A DNA stretch of 28,078 nt from Chloroflexi bacterium TSY (GTDB lineage: Bacteria > Chloroflexota > Anaerolineae > Caldilineales > Caldilineaceae): the NCBI GenBank assembly GCA_019217005.1, contig JAHBNG010000164.1, forward strand, positions 1 to 28,078. The letters run 5' to 3'. The notes beneath the pieces are model-generated. The model saw nothing but the letters and a program-made list of their open reading frames with translations. It did not search any database and had not been told where the DNA came from. Both the position numbers and the translations under genes were made by a program. Each line of letters starts with the position of its first letter. The stretch's first letter is position 1. This document shows, in pieces, positions 1-7,873 of this stretch.

Positions 1-230
1 GCACAGGCAACGACGCCACCCACTCTGGGTCAACTTGGACCCGCTTCTTATTAAACGCGGCCTTTAACCCTCTCTCTCTTGCTGCCCTTTTTTCAGGGCA
101 GACTGCAGCGGAGTAGGTACGCCTGTGCCTGTCTGCTCCGCACGAAGGCGTGCTCGCTGAACGATTGCGGTCTACTGATTATGTATGGTGAGACACTAGC
201 GTAGGGTTTGTGATGTTGAAACCGTTGGGG
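1..230. other. Left-edge non-coding stretch with small hairpins
   Basis: No convincing gene was seen here. A 7-bp stem with a 6-nt loop lies at 82-101 (CTGCCCT / AGGGCAG). It is downstream of the leftward phosphatase-like gene and could be a weak terminator, but it lacks a clear U-tract in that direction. A shorter pairing (GCGGAG at about 108-113 with CTCCGC at about 136-141) and an 8-bp inverted pair (1-8 with 121-128) are also present. Function is unknown. Confidence 0.4.
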
Positions 231-1787
231 TCACACAGAATCCTGTAAAGCTACGCGTGGCAACCCTTTCATATAGTCAGGAGCAGGTTGCCCGAGAAGT
301 GCTAAAAATGTAGGAGCAAAGTCTAATAGTGCCACATCATGAACTTGGCCCAATCCCCGAATGGACGGCCCTGCCGCAGCAAAGAATCCGTCCAGCGTGT
401 GATAACTATCACGAAAATAACCAGGCTTATGTTGGGTCAATTCGGCTTTGGGATGCGCCAAGCGCGACATAAAGTGCAAACCCGGTTGCCACTCGACAAA
501 GAGATCGGGCAGATGGATCGGTGGCGTAGTATTGAAGGCATCGACCGTGCGTGTGATCTCCAAGACCGCAGGGCAGCCAGTTTTAGGATCAATCAATTGC
601 TTCAGATCGTCCTCCAGGCGATCAAGAACCTCTTGATATTCTGCACCCGACTCAACGATGCCTTGTGGTTGGCGTCCCTTTAAGTTCACATGAATAAAAC
701 TGGTGTACATAGACGGGATGGCAAAGGCTGTCGTCTGCTGCCAGTCGGTGGCGGTCTGGAATTGGTCGGCCAGCAGTCGCTCCTGGACAGTGGTCGGCAG
801 ATGATGACTGATAGCTACGCGCAGCGACTCGGGGATTAACCTGCGTGCCAACGCCAATGGATTCAATCGAGAATTGAGTGATGGCGGGGATGACCGGAGC
901 CGACGCAGCTTGATAGCCAAGCTCGCGACAGAAGCTCTCAATCAATCCAGTGGTGGGATATTGACTTTCCATACCAAAAGCCGCGAGCATGACAATATTA
1001 GCATCGCTCGGTAAATCGTCCAGCAACAGACCCATCTCACGGTCAATCGCCTGATAGATATTGCGTAGTGCATTGTTCAATTTAGCATAGCTATCCTTGG
1101 CCCGTTTTGTGCCAACGTGATAATTCCAATAGCGGTGTGCCGCAGTGTGTGCCTCGGAAAACTGGACAAAAATTACATCAAATTTATCGCGGCTCAAAAG
1201 AAGGGGGCAGAGCGCCCCCTTCTTCTCGACACGCTTTAAAAAGCCATGATATTCATCCATATCTTGTTTGAAGCTGCTCTTTGGCTCAAACTCAGATAGA
1301 AAAATCTGTGGCCCAAAGAAATCTTCTACCTGCAGCAATTCAGGGGTTCAGTCGACGGATGTAGATGGGGAAACGCAGGCTGGTTACATGCCCAGTTAGC
1401 GAGGTGAATACCTCGCATCCCCTTGATCGGCGCAACTTCCGCCGTATCCAGAATTGCGATCTTCAGATCCTGATCTTGCAAGTAAGACCAGAAGGGCCGT
1501 ATGTCTGTTTCATGAGGCAAAATCAAACCCAGGTCATAAGTATTTGGCTGTAGTTGCCGAAAATAGTAGTAGCCATGCTCGCTCTGTGGAATACCACTAA
1601 ATAGCGAAAGTTCTGCACCATGTTCGGCCACCTGTTGTGGGCTGGAGATGGTGCCCCAGCAGCCCCGTTCCATAATCGATGCCAGCGTTGGCAGATGCCC
1701 CTCCTGCGCCCAGCGACCAATAGAGCTTGCGTGGCCAATGTCAAAACCAAGAATGATCAGAGGGGAAGTTTTGGTATTAATTGTCAT
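231..1787 (-). pseudogene. Frameshifted alkaline-phosphatase-superfamily (type I phosphodiesterase-like) gene
   Basis: Three consecutive minus-strand reading frames together encode one protein of about 518 aa that resembles type I phosphodiesterase/nucleotide pyrophosphatases: N-part 1787 to about 1345, middle about 1345-865, C-part about 865-231. The N-terminus has the family pattern GFD...G.LPTL...GCWG...SG.P..HGYY. The C-terminus has the pattern SYHTLDGFFAAAGPSI...DFAPTFLALLG.PAP. The two shifts lie near 1345, where the frames swap around PELLQVEDFF, and near 865, before LARRLIPESLRVAIS. The usual metal-binding SDHG segment reads AAFGM in the middle part. The threonine/serine nucleophile expected before the SG.P..HG block is not obvious either, so the protein may have been non-catalytic before it was broken. 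The start at 1787 has AAGGA about 10 nt upstream. The stop of the original upstream GT4 gene is only about 35 nt away, so the two were probably one operon. Sequencing error is an alternative cause of the shifts. Confidence 0.75.
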
Positions 1788-1822
1788 TTACCTATTCCTT
1801 TATCTGTCGCACCTCGAACGGC

Positions 1823-1867
1823 TCAAGGGGTGGTCCTTGCAGCTTGCGAGTCGCAGAGTGTTTCGTA
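1823..1867 (-). pseudogene. Detached 3' end of the GT4 glycosyltransferase gene
   Basis: Joining the minus strand across the insertion sequence, with one TCGTA copy removed, turns the GT4 reading frame ...DKFVSLY into ...SLYETLCDSQAARTTP followed by TGA at 1825-1823. This 45-bp stretch is therefore the original C-terminal coding end of the glycosyltransferase at 3460-4634, displaced by the IS. It shows that the glycosyltransferase and the phosphatase-like gene were adjacent before the insertion. Confidence 0.75.
1863..1867. repeat. Target-site duplication TCGTA, left copy
   Basis: TCGTA lies immediately outside the left IS end and is repeated directly outside the right end at 3476-3480. A 5-bp duplication is expected from a DDE transposase with staggered cutting. 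Confidence 0.8.
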
Positions 1868-1896
1868 CTTTACTTTCTGGTAAAAAAACAGCTACG

Positions 1897-1984
1897 GCAA
1901 AAGTCGGGTACAAAAAATGACCATAAGGGGTGAAATCCTAGAGCAGCCCTCTGTTTGCATGAAAAATTTGTACCCGACTTTTGC
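1897..1984. repeat. 18-bp perfect inverted repeat inside the IS left end
   Basis: GCAAAAGTCGGGTACAAA at 1897-1914 is the exact reverse complement of 1967-1984, with a 52-nt loop between them. It lies between the left terminal repeat and the transposase start. It could be a transposase-binding or transcription-insulating hairpin of the IS, or a small nested element. The right end of the IS has no matching structure. Confidence 0.7.
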
Positions 1985-2076
1985 TGCTACTGAAAAAAAA
2001 GAGATGAGGTGAGAAATGTGACAAAAAGCGGTTAGCAGTTCATCCAAAAGGTAGAGAACCCAAAAAGGAGGAAGGA

Positions 2077-3366
2077 ATGCTAACCGCGCCAGAAATAACT
2101 ATAGCAGTACTGATGAATGTATTGCAAGTAACGCCGATGGGAACAAACGTAAATGTAATGCGTCTGATGTGGGCAATGCTGAATGGGTCGTTTCTGAAAA
2201 GTCGAGGAGCAATCCATAGCGCATTGAAAGAAAGCGGGTTTGAAGATGAGGAGCTCCGGCGAAGCTGGTGGAGCTGATATGGATCATGGGATATCACAAG
2301 TCTGCTGGGGTCGTGGCAAGAAGAAGTGGAAAGGGGAATGGGAGGCAAAAAAGTTAGAAGGGTACCGAGTGAAAAGCATAGATATCACAGGGTTCTGGCG
2401 ACCGAAGCTGCAAGGGAAAGTGAACCGACTCTATAACTCAACGGCTCGTCGGGCATTGCCCGCTCATCTTTGAGTGATGATAAGCTCGGGGGAGATAGGC
2501 GGGAAGCGAGTGCCACTGCTCAAGGCAATCATGAGATGCACGGTTGGAACAAAGGAAAGTGAGTTTCGGAAAAAGCTGCTGAAAGAGACGAAGAAATCAC
2601 TGGAGTCAGACGAAGTGGCGGTGGTCGATGCCGGGTTTACAATCAGAGAAATGCTAGAAAGCGGCATAGACCGATTTGTCCTGCGGGAAGCGATTAACTG
2701 CACAGTGCGCCGCAATGAGTTCCCCAAACGCAAAGAAAAAAGGCAGACCACCTGAATATGGTGATATTGTGCGTCCGCTCTCTCGCAGCTATAAGGGAAA
2801 GCGACTCGAGGCTACAACTCCGGACTCGTCTGGTCGCTTTCTCTATAGTGGTCGCCTGATTTGCTATCAAGCATGGCACAATCTCGTCCCCAGAACAACC
2901 AAGGTGGATACAGCCAACCGTACCTACTCGATTTACGTCATTCAGGATCCGGCCTACAACACACCTTTGGTTTTGGCGACCGTTATGACTTTGCAGCCTG
3001 AAACCATTTATCTTGTCTACCTGGAACGCTGGCCTGTTGAACATCCCCCCCCCCTTGGCTTCCAAGCAGATGATTGGCTTACATCGTCAATTTGTTCATG
3101 CCGATGAGGCTTGTTTCCGCTTACCTGAACTGGGGCTGCTGGCTGGCAATCTTCTTTCCCATTTAGCCGCTTCTCTTCCTCCCATACCGACTGGCTACTG
3201 GGATCGAGAGCCTCAATCCACTCCCGGCAGGCTGCGCCGTGTTCTCTCGAGTGCTCTTTTTCCAACTCCTGACCAACTCGACCCTGACTTTCGGAAAAAG
3301 GCCTCGGTTTCACACCATTTACCTAAAGGCGTTCTCGCTCATCGCCGCCTCAATGCCGCTGCTTAA
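2077..3366 (+). pseudogene. Broken DDE transposase of the IS
   Basis: Successive plus-strand frames encode parts of one transposase. Candidate catalytic acidic residues are the D in YRVKSIDITGFWRPKL (near 2380), the D in VAVVDAGF (near 2625) and the E in ERWPVEHPP (near 3035). The C-terminal block KQMIGLHRQF...LPELGLLAGNLLSHLAA is typical of this transposase group. Visible lesions are a TGA at 2275-2277 with a later frame change, a TGA at 2471-2473 after RALPAHL, a frame change at an A6 run (2736-2741) between PKRKEK and KGRPPEYGDIVRPL, and a frame change at a run of ten C (3045-3054). The start at 2077 follows AAGGAGGAAGGA, a good ribosome site. With this many lesions it is almost certainly not functional, unless the homopolymer shifts are read errors. 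Confidence 0.8.
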
Positions 3367-3459
3367 ACTAGCCGAGCACTATTTTTACATTTTATCTCGT
3401 TTTTTCAGGGTGGATTCTTTTTTCCGCCCCTTTCGGTTTGCCCTTTGTCACTCAAGCCT

Positions 3460-4634
3460 TTACCAGAAAGTAAAGTCGTACAAAGATACAAATTTATCGA
3501 TGCACGTTGACACGCTGAATTCTGTTTGTGCCATCTTGTATCCTGCTCCGCCGAATTGTTCTGCCAGGGCACGATTTTGCAAGAGCTGCAAGAGCGCCGC
3601 GACCAGCGCATCCAAATCATCGGGTGGCACGAGCAGACCTGTCTGCTCATGCTGAACGATTTCAGCCAAGCCACCGATATTGCTAGCAACAACCGCTGTT
3701 CCGCGCATCATTGCCTCTGCCGCAACCAGGCCAAACGGTTCGGCCCAGCGTGACGGAACTGCCTGAACCCAAGCATGGCAAAAACGCTTTTCCATCTCGG
3801 CACGGGACAAGTGCCCAAGCAGAAAACAGTGGTCGAAAGATTTAGTTCGTGAATCAGTGCATTCAAGCGGATTCGCTCTGGCCCTTCACCTGCGATTAGA
3901 AGCTGGACGTTCGGAATCTGTTCCCGAACCCGAGCAAATGCCCGAAGCAGTAGATCCCCCCCTTTTTCGCGGACAAGCCGCCCCGCAAAAGCCACCATCG
4001 GCGGCGATGAGAGCGGTGATCGCATGGGCTGACTCGGTACGCCAGCCCAGACCACTTCAACTGGCTGAATGCCTGCAGCGACCAAAGAGCTCTTTAACAC
4101 CTGATTCTCCACCACAGTTAAGTCGAACACATCTCGCCACTGTTGCCAGAGCCGCATTTGCAGCATCAAGGGCAGCCAATCTCGGATCGGCAGGCAGCGA
4201 TTGCGATAACAGGCCATTCCATAAGGTTCTCCACATGGCGCACCATTGGGCAGCACCTTGGTCCCTATTGGACAGATGGGGCGATACCAGGCAACATGGT
4301 AGAGCGTTGGTATATCCTTTAGAAGGGGCAGGATGGTAGGAGAGAGTTGGGTCAAGAAGATGCGAACGTGAACCACATCAGGTTGAAACTCTGCCAACAC
4401 TTGGTGCAACCGCCAGTAGGCTGAGGGGTTCGCTGTTTGGAGCAATGTGCGGAAGGGTGACGTTGTACCGAAGCAATGATAATCCGCATGACTTTCTGCC
4501 ATATAAGGCCGCGCCGAACTGGCGAAGAACCGCGCGTCATGACCGCGCTTCTGCAGCCCCTCTCGCAGAGCGAGGGTCATCAACTCTGCGCCACCAGTGG
4601 GTGTCGCTTGATCATTCAACAATAAAATTCTCAC
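3460..4634 (-). pseudogene. GT4-type glycosyltransferase, frameshifted and IS-truncated
   Basis: This is a GT-B fold glycosyltransferase expected to move a sugar from an activated donor onto a surface glycan or glycolipid. The N-domain begins VRILLLNDQATPTGGAE. The donor-binding domain has FAGRLVREKGGDLLLRAF, then HLSRAEMEKRF and the EPFGLVAAEAM segment, whose two glutamates fit the EX7E motif. A one-base loss in a GGG run (plus-strand CCC at 3814-3816) shifts the frame between FCLG and HLSRAEM. At the other end the reading frame runs into the IS terminal repeat, which supplies the last residues (DFTFW) and the stop TAA. The true C-terminus is the 45-bp remnant at 1823-1867. The GTG start at 4634 was chosen because it comes one base after the stop of the upstream sulfotransferase gene and begins the Rossmann strand. 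The two genes are therefore translationally close. Confidence 0.8.
3476..3480. repeat. Target-site duplication TCGTA, right copy
   Basis: This is the second copy of the 5-bp direct repeat flanking the IS, directly after the right terminal repeat. It overlaps codons of the interrupted glycosyltransferase gene. Confidence 0.8.
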
Positions 4635-4635
4635 C

Positions 4636-5673
4636 CTACTTGCCAACCTGTAAGAGCTGTTTGACTCTGCCCGATGTCCAGCTATAGATACGATAGGCTT
4701 TGGCCTTGACCGGTCTTTGACTGACAACAAAGTCATACACACGCAATACCTCGTCATGTAGAGTTCTCTGGGCTTGGGCAATTGCCTGGTCAAGCTGATG
4801 CTGGCTCAAATCTGCGGGTAGGACTGGTAACGTAGAGCTCATCATGGTCGCGGTATCAGATTCTAATGCCTTGACTCGGCTTGTTGGATAGCCCAATAGC
4901 GCAATCATCTGCCCTGCAATCTGATCGGCCTGTTTCTTTTGAGTCCCAGTGAACACCCCCTGCCACTGTCCAAACGTTCCCTTTCGTACATGATTTGGAT
5001 GTTCTTGCTGCATCGACTTAAAGGTAACCTCTTGCTTGATCTGGGCAACGGCTGCTTGGTCCAACTCAATCTCTAAATAGTTCAGTAGGTTAGACAAAGT
5101 TTCGTCAAAATTGTGCAATAGCTGTTCGTAAAAGACCACGTGGATGCCCAATGCCTCTCGCTGTTTTAGATAACCACCTACATGGTCAACCCACTCTCGT
5201 AACATACCATCTAATACATTGGTCAAAAACAGATCCGCACTACCTTCATAATTGGGGTGATATTTTATGATGTGAGGCGTGAACATGAATTTGGACAAGG
5301 ATATCGCCACGTCTCGCGCATCGCGCATGATGTAGATAATTTTGTCGAATTTCGGTAATATAGCGAAACTGCGGTCGCAAAGGGTTGAATGGGTCCAGAC
5401 ATGACGACAAGCAGCAATGTATGCATCAATATCCTCAATTGGTTCGCGGAACTGATTCCCTAGCCGCGCATAGCACCCATCCGGCACGATATCGATAAAG
5501 TCCATATCCGCATGACGATTGAAGGTCAGCTCCCACGTTTGGGCCTGCTTGTGGATTGGATGATTCTGAATGAATGAGCGGTGCTTTAGTCTAGCGTGAT
5601 TAAGAATCTTTTGAAGAATTGTATAGAGCCAAAAATTGCCGCTTTTTGCAATACCGCTCTGCAAGATAACCAT
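4636..5673 (-). CDS. Sulfotransferase (PAPS-dependent)
   Basis: This 345-aa protein has the hallmarks of the sulfotransferase family, which moves sulfate from PAPS to hydroxyl groups of carbohydrates or lipids. The 5'-phosphosulfate loop is SGIAKSGNFW (residues 6-15). The 3'-phosphate site is IMRDARDVAISLSKF (about 115-129, Arg117 and Ser125 in the expected places). A VFYEQL segment follows at about 180-185. The C-terminal RKGTFGQWQGVFT (230-242) corresponds to the RKGxxGDWK motif. It looks intact at normal length. It sits 48 nt after the oxidoreductase gene and one base before the GTG of the GT4 gene, so it is likely co-transcribed with both. The acceptor is unknown; a surface sugar or glycolipid is inferred from context. 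The stretch after about residue 265 was not matched to anything. Confidence 0.88.
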   Translation of the reverse strand: MVILQSGIAKSGNFWLYTILQKILNHARLKHRSFIQNHPIHKQAQTWELTFNRHADMDFIDIVPDGCYARLGNQFREPIEDIDAYIAACRHVWTHSTLCDRSFAILPKFDKIIYIMRDARDVAISLSKFMFTPHIIKYHPNYEGSADLFLTNVLDGMLREWVDHVGGYLKQREALGIHVVFYEQLLHNFDETLSNLLNYLEIELDQAAVAQIKQEVTFKSMQQEHPNHVRKGTFGQWQGVFTGTQKKQADQIAGQMIALLGYPTSRVKALESDTATMMSSTLPVLPADLSQHQLDQAIAQAQRTLHDEVLRVYDFVVSQRPVKAKAYRIYSWTSGRVKQLLQVGK

Positions 5674-5721
5674 ATTTTCTCTTTCGTTGTCACTTCTATG
5701 CTGCCAGTGGGTGTTCCATAA

Positions 5722-6774
5722 TCACTGGCGAGCTAAACCTTCATATTGTGATGCCGCGCGCGTTGTCGCAAACCCGCTCTCTGCAGATTTCATGGTGGCC
5801 TCCAGGATCGATTGTACACGATAACCATCTTGAATGGAGGGCGTCACAGAACACCCTTTACCAGCGGCCGTTACAAATGCTTTCAATGCAGCCTGAAAAG
5901 ATGGTTCACCAGGCGTTTTGGTCACACGACGAATTCCCCCAATGATCGTTCTGATTTCCCGCATCAGTTGGGCTGGGCGACCATATTGGAAGGTCGGTGA
6001 CGTCAATTCAAAAAGACCAGTAAAACGCTCAAAGGTCAGTTTGCCTGTTGTTCCGTAAATCTCCCAACGCTCTTCATCGATGCTCCGGCAGGAGAAAAAG
6101 GATTGAATAGATAGACCGCTCTCGAGTTGCCAAGTGACAAGAGCCGTATCATCCTCACTTTCTTGCGAACGCATCTGGCATGAAGCCTCAACGATCTGTT
6201 CCTGAAATAGATAATTGGACATATCTATATGGTGTGGGGCCAAATCGAGTAGTATCCCGCCACCACTTTGGCGACTTTGCTTCCAAGAGGGGAGTTCTTT
6301 GGATGCAGAGCAAAAGGAGGTACGGACAGCCGTTATCTCGCCCAGCTTATGGGTCCGAAGTATCTGTTTGATCTTGCCATAAAGTGGATGGAAACGGTAG
6401 CTGAATCCCATCATGCCAACCGTGTCAGCCCTTTCCCAAGCGCGTACAATCGTCTGTGCGTCGGTCAGATTGGTGGCCATCGGCTTTTCCAAGTAGACAT
6501 GTTTCTCGGCTTCAAAAGCAGCTAGCGCCACTTCTGTGTGAAGAGCAGGTGGGACGCAGATGACAACTGCATCAAGATCTGATATGGAGAGCAGATCGTG
6601 GTAATCTGTAAAGAGTTGTGCCTTGTGTGTTTTCTTTTTGGCCTGCGCCCCTCGTTCTGGATCAGGTTCTGCCAATCCAATGACTTTGACTCCAGACAGC
6701 TTGGTCAAGATATTGAGATGGACCATTTGAGCAATATGGCCACAGCCGATCAGGCCGACTTTGAGTTCATTCAT
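5722..6774 (-). CDS. Gfo/Idh/MocA family NAD(P)-dependent oxidoreductase
   Basis: This 350-aa protein has an N-terminal Rossmann fold starting MNELKVGLIGCGHIAQ (the GxGxxG-like turn is at about residues 10-15), the family signature EKP at residues 96-98, and the catalytic-type segment GGGILLDLAPHHIDM (171-185). Such enzymes oxidise or reduce sugars or nucleotide sugars at a hydroxyl position. The substrate cannot be told from the sequence. It is probably the first gene of a unit with the sulfotransferase and glycosyltransferase, because the 266-bp gap upstream is rich in hairpins. The length is normal and no lesion was seen. Confidence 0.88.
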   Translation of the reverse strand: MNELKVGLIGCGHIAQMVHLNILTKLSGVKVIGLAEPDPERGAQAKKKTHKAQLFTDYHDLLSISDLDAVVICVPPALHTEVALAAFEAEKHVYLEKPMATNLTDAQTIVRAWERADTVGMMGFSYRFHPLYGKIKQILRTHKLGEITAVRTSFCSASKELPSWKQSRQSGGGILLDLAPHHIDMSNYLFQEQIVEASCQMRSQESEDDTALVTWQLESGLSIQSFFSCRSIDEERWEIYGTTGKLTFERFTGLFELTSPTFQYGRPAQLMREIRTIIGGIRRVTKTPGEPSFQAALKAFVTAAGKGCSVTPSIQDGYRVQSILEATMKSAESGFATTRAASQYEGLARQ

Positions 6775-6804
6775 GTAAAATATAGCCTTTCAGAAAAAGA
6801 TTTT

Positions 6805-6866
6805 CTTGTCGTTGATGGTATTTCAGCTGGTCAGCCAGAGAGCTGACTGGCTGAAATACCGACAAG
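6805..6866 (-). terminator. Long imperfect hairpin, possible terminator
   Basis: GGTATTTCAGCTGGTCAG at 6817-6834 pairs with 6842-6860 with two mismatches. Outside a 5-nt bulge, CTTGTCG at 6805-6811 pairs with CGACAAG at 6860-6866. In the direction of the neighbouring genes the stem is followed by AAGAAAATCTTTTT. It lies between the chorismate-lyase-like gene and the oxidoreductase start, so it may end the upstream transcript or act in a leader. Confidence 0.5.
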
Positions 6867-6913
6867 CTACTGTTTCGTGTGGAAAAGCATTATCTAAACA
6901 TCTATAGATATAC

Positions 6914-7013
6914 TTTCTAGGGGTCGCTTAAGTAAAACCTAGAAAATCTTTGGACACGGATTGACTGGATTTTCAGGATTTTTATCCGTGCTCATCCGTG
7001 AAAATCCGTGTCC
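6914..7013. repeat. Two inverted repeats in the intergenic gap
   Basis: TTTCTAGG at 6914-6921 pairs with CCTAGAAA at 6938-6945. GGACACGGATT at 6952-6962 pairs with AATCCGTGTCC at 7003-7013, and the inside of that loop repeats ATCCGTG twice more (6984-6990 and 6994-7000). No gene was seen in 6775-7040. ATCCGTG-type repeats are a common intergenic motif in some genomes. Function is unknown. Confidence 0.5.
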
Positions 7014-7040
7014 TATCTCTAATTTCTTTCTGTGTTTCGC

Positions 7041-7760
7041 TTAATATGCCGCAGAATTGATGGGAAACTTTTCACTAATCAGCATCGTCGGTTTGCCATT
7101 GGCGATGATGCGATAGGTACGGCTGATAAATGCGTTTCCGATACAAGCTTGCACGTCTGGTGGCAGTTCATCGATCACCTCGTGGCCATACCAAAGGATT
7201 TCACGACGATTTTCGATTTGGCTATTGAGCAAAACACGTCCAATACCGCTCGGTTCTATACGCAACTGCTGAAGCATATCTTGCGACAAGCGCTCGGGCA
7301 TGAGTAGCGATACGGCATAAGCATAAGTCGTGCCGCTGTAGCGACCGCGCAGCAGCACCTCACGGGCGACGACCTCAACTTGCGCCGATGCCGCTAGCCA
7401 AGGATGATCCTGAGACAAAGGTTGTGTTTCCTGCTTTAAAAGTGTGACCTCGACCGGTTCCAGCATGTACGCTTCAATAAACTTGGTCACTGTTCCATCA
7501 ATTGCCAGCAGCGCCCGCTGATAGGGAGAGAGCGTTCGCAGATCGATCTGCGTCAGCTGCAATGGCCGCTCGTCTTGTACCAACATCAAGTCGGCAAATG
7601 GATCATATGAGTCGTTTTGCGTCCGTGCATCTCCTGTATTTTTAGCTGTTCCCGAGAGATTAGACTCAGTAGGACTGACCACTATGGAGGCCGTATCGAG
7701 CTGACACACCTGAGATGACTTTTCAATCGATTCAGTTTGAACCGGGTGCAATATTTGCAT
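7041..7760 (-). CDS. Chorismate pyruvate-lyase-like protein (Rv2949c/DUF98 type)
   Basis: From about residue 75 this 239-aa protein resembles the chorismate lyase family that makes 4-hydroxybenzoate from chorismate. The fold starts at LSPYQRALLAIDGTVTKFIEAYMLEPVEV and carries VVAREVLLRGR. It ends in SRTYRIIANGKPTMLISEKFP, whose final block is the family's strongest signature. The first 70 or so residues are polar and look disordered, which makes the protein longer than the roughly 200-aa mycobacterial homologue. It lies downstream of the acyltransferase gene (113-bp gap, no clear signals). In mycobacteria this enzyme feeds phenolic glycolipids, which suits the neighbouring glycosyl-, sulfo- and acyltransferases. 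The product in this organism is inferred, not shown. Confidence 0.68.
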   Translation of the reverse strand: MQILHPVQTESIEKSSQVCQLDTASIVVSPTESNLSGTAKNTGDARTQNDSYDPFADLMLVQDERPLQLTQIDLRTLSPYQRALLAIDGTVTKFIEAYMLEPVEVTLLKQETQPLSQDHPWLAASAQVEVVAREVLLRGRYSGTTYAYAVSLLMPERLSQDMLQQLRIEPSGIGRVLLNSQIENRREILWYGHEVIDELPPDVQACIGNAFISRTYRIIANGKPTMLISEKFPINSAAY

Positions 7761-7873
7761 GTTTATTTCCTACTCGTACATCTTTCAGTAAATAGCACAG
7801 CGCTTTATTTTGTTGACACTGTCTGAGAAACAGCCTAGAAAACCGATTACGGTTTTCCGCTGGCATTTACTAG

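Larger units (their letters stand above)
1868..3475 (+). mobile_element. 1608-bp insertion sequence with 17-bp terminal inverted repeats
   Basis: The element begins CTTTACTTTCTGGTAAA at 1868-1884 and ends with the exact reverse complement at 3459-3475, flanked by TCGTA on both sides. It carries one broken transposase gene on the plus strand. Precise removal restores the 3' end of the minus-strand glycosyltransferase gene, which fixes the boundaries independently. The family was not settled. The DDE layout and the C-terminal RWPVE...LIGLHRQF block suggest an IS4-superfamily-like element of a kind common in Chloroflexota. It looks dead because its transposase has several lesions, although an intact copy elsewhere could still move it. 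Confidence 0.85.

Noticed and set aside
169..180. CGGTCTACTGAT near the left edge and the same word at about 9138-9149 resemble the MITE end.
   Set aside because: Only a 9-12 bp match, the second copy is inside a coding region, and there is no paired inverted end. Likely chance.
652..2348. Several plus-strand open frames in the left 2.3 kb.
   Set aside because: They mirror minus-strand coding or the IS frames and have no recognisable domains or ribosome sites.
2736..2743. The A6-GG run in the transposase could be a programmed frameshift site.
   Set aside because: The gene also has stop codons and a C10-run shift, so decay or read error explains it better. The needed shift (+1) is not the usual IS type.
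3473..3487. The right IS flank AAAGTCGTACAAA looks like the inner stem AAAGTCGGGTACAAA.
   Set aside because: The flank word is formed by the IS end plus the target duplication and differs by two bases. Probably coincidence.
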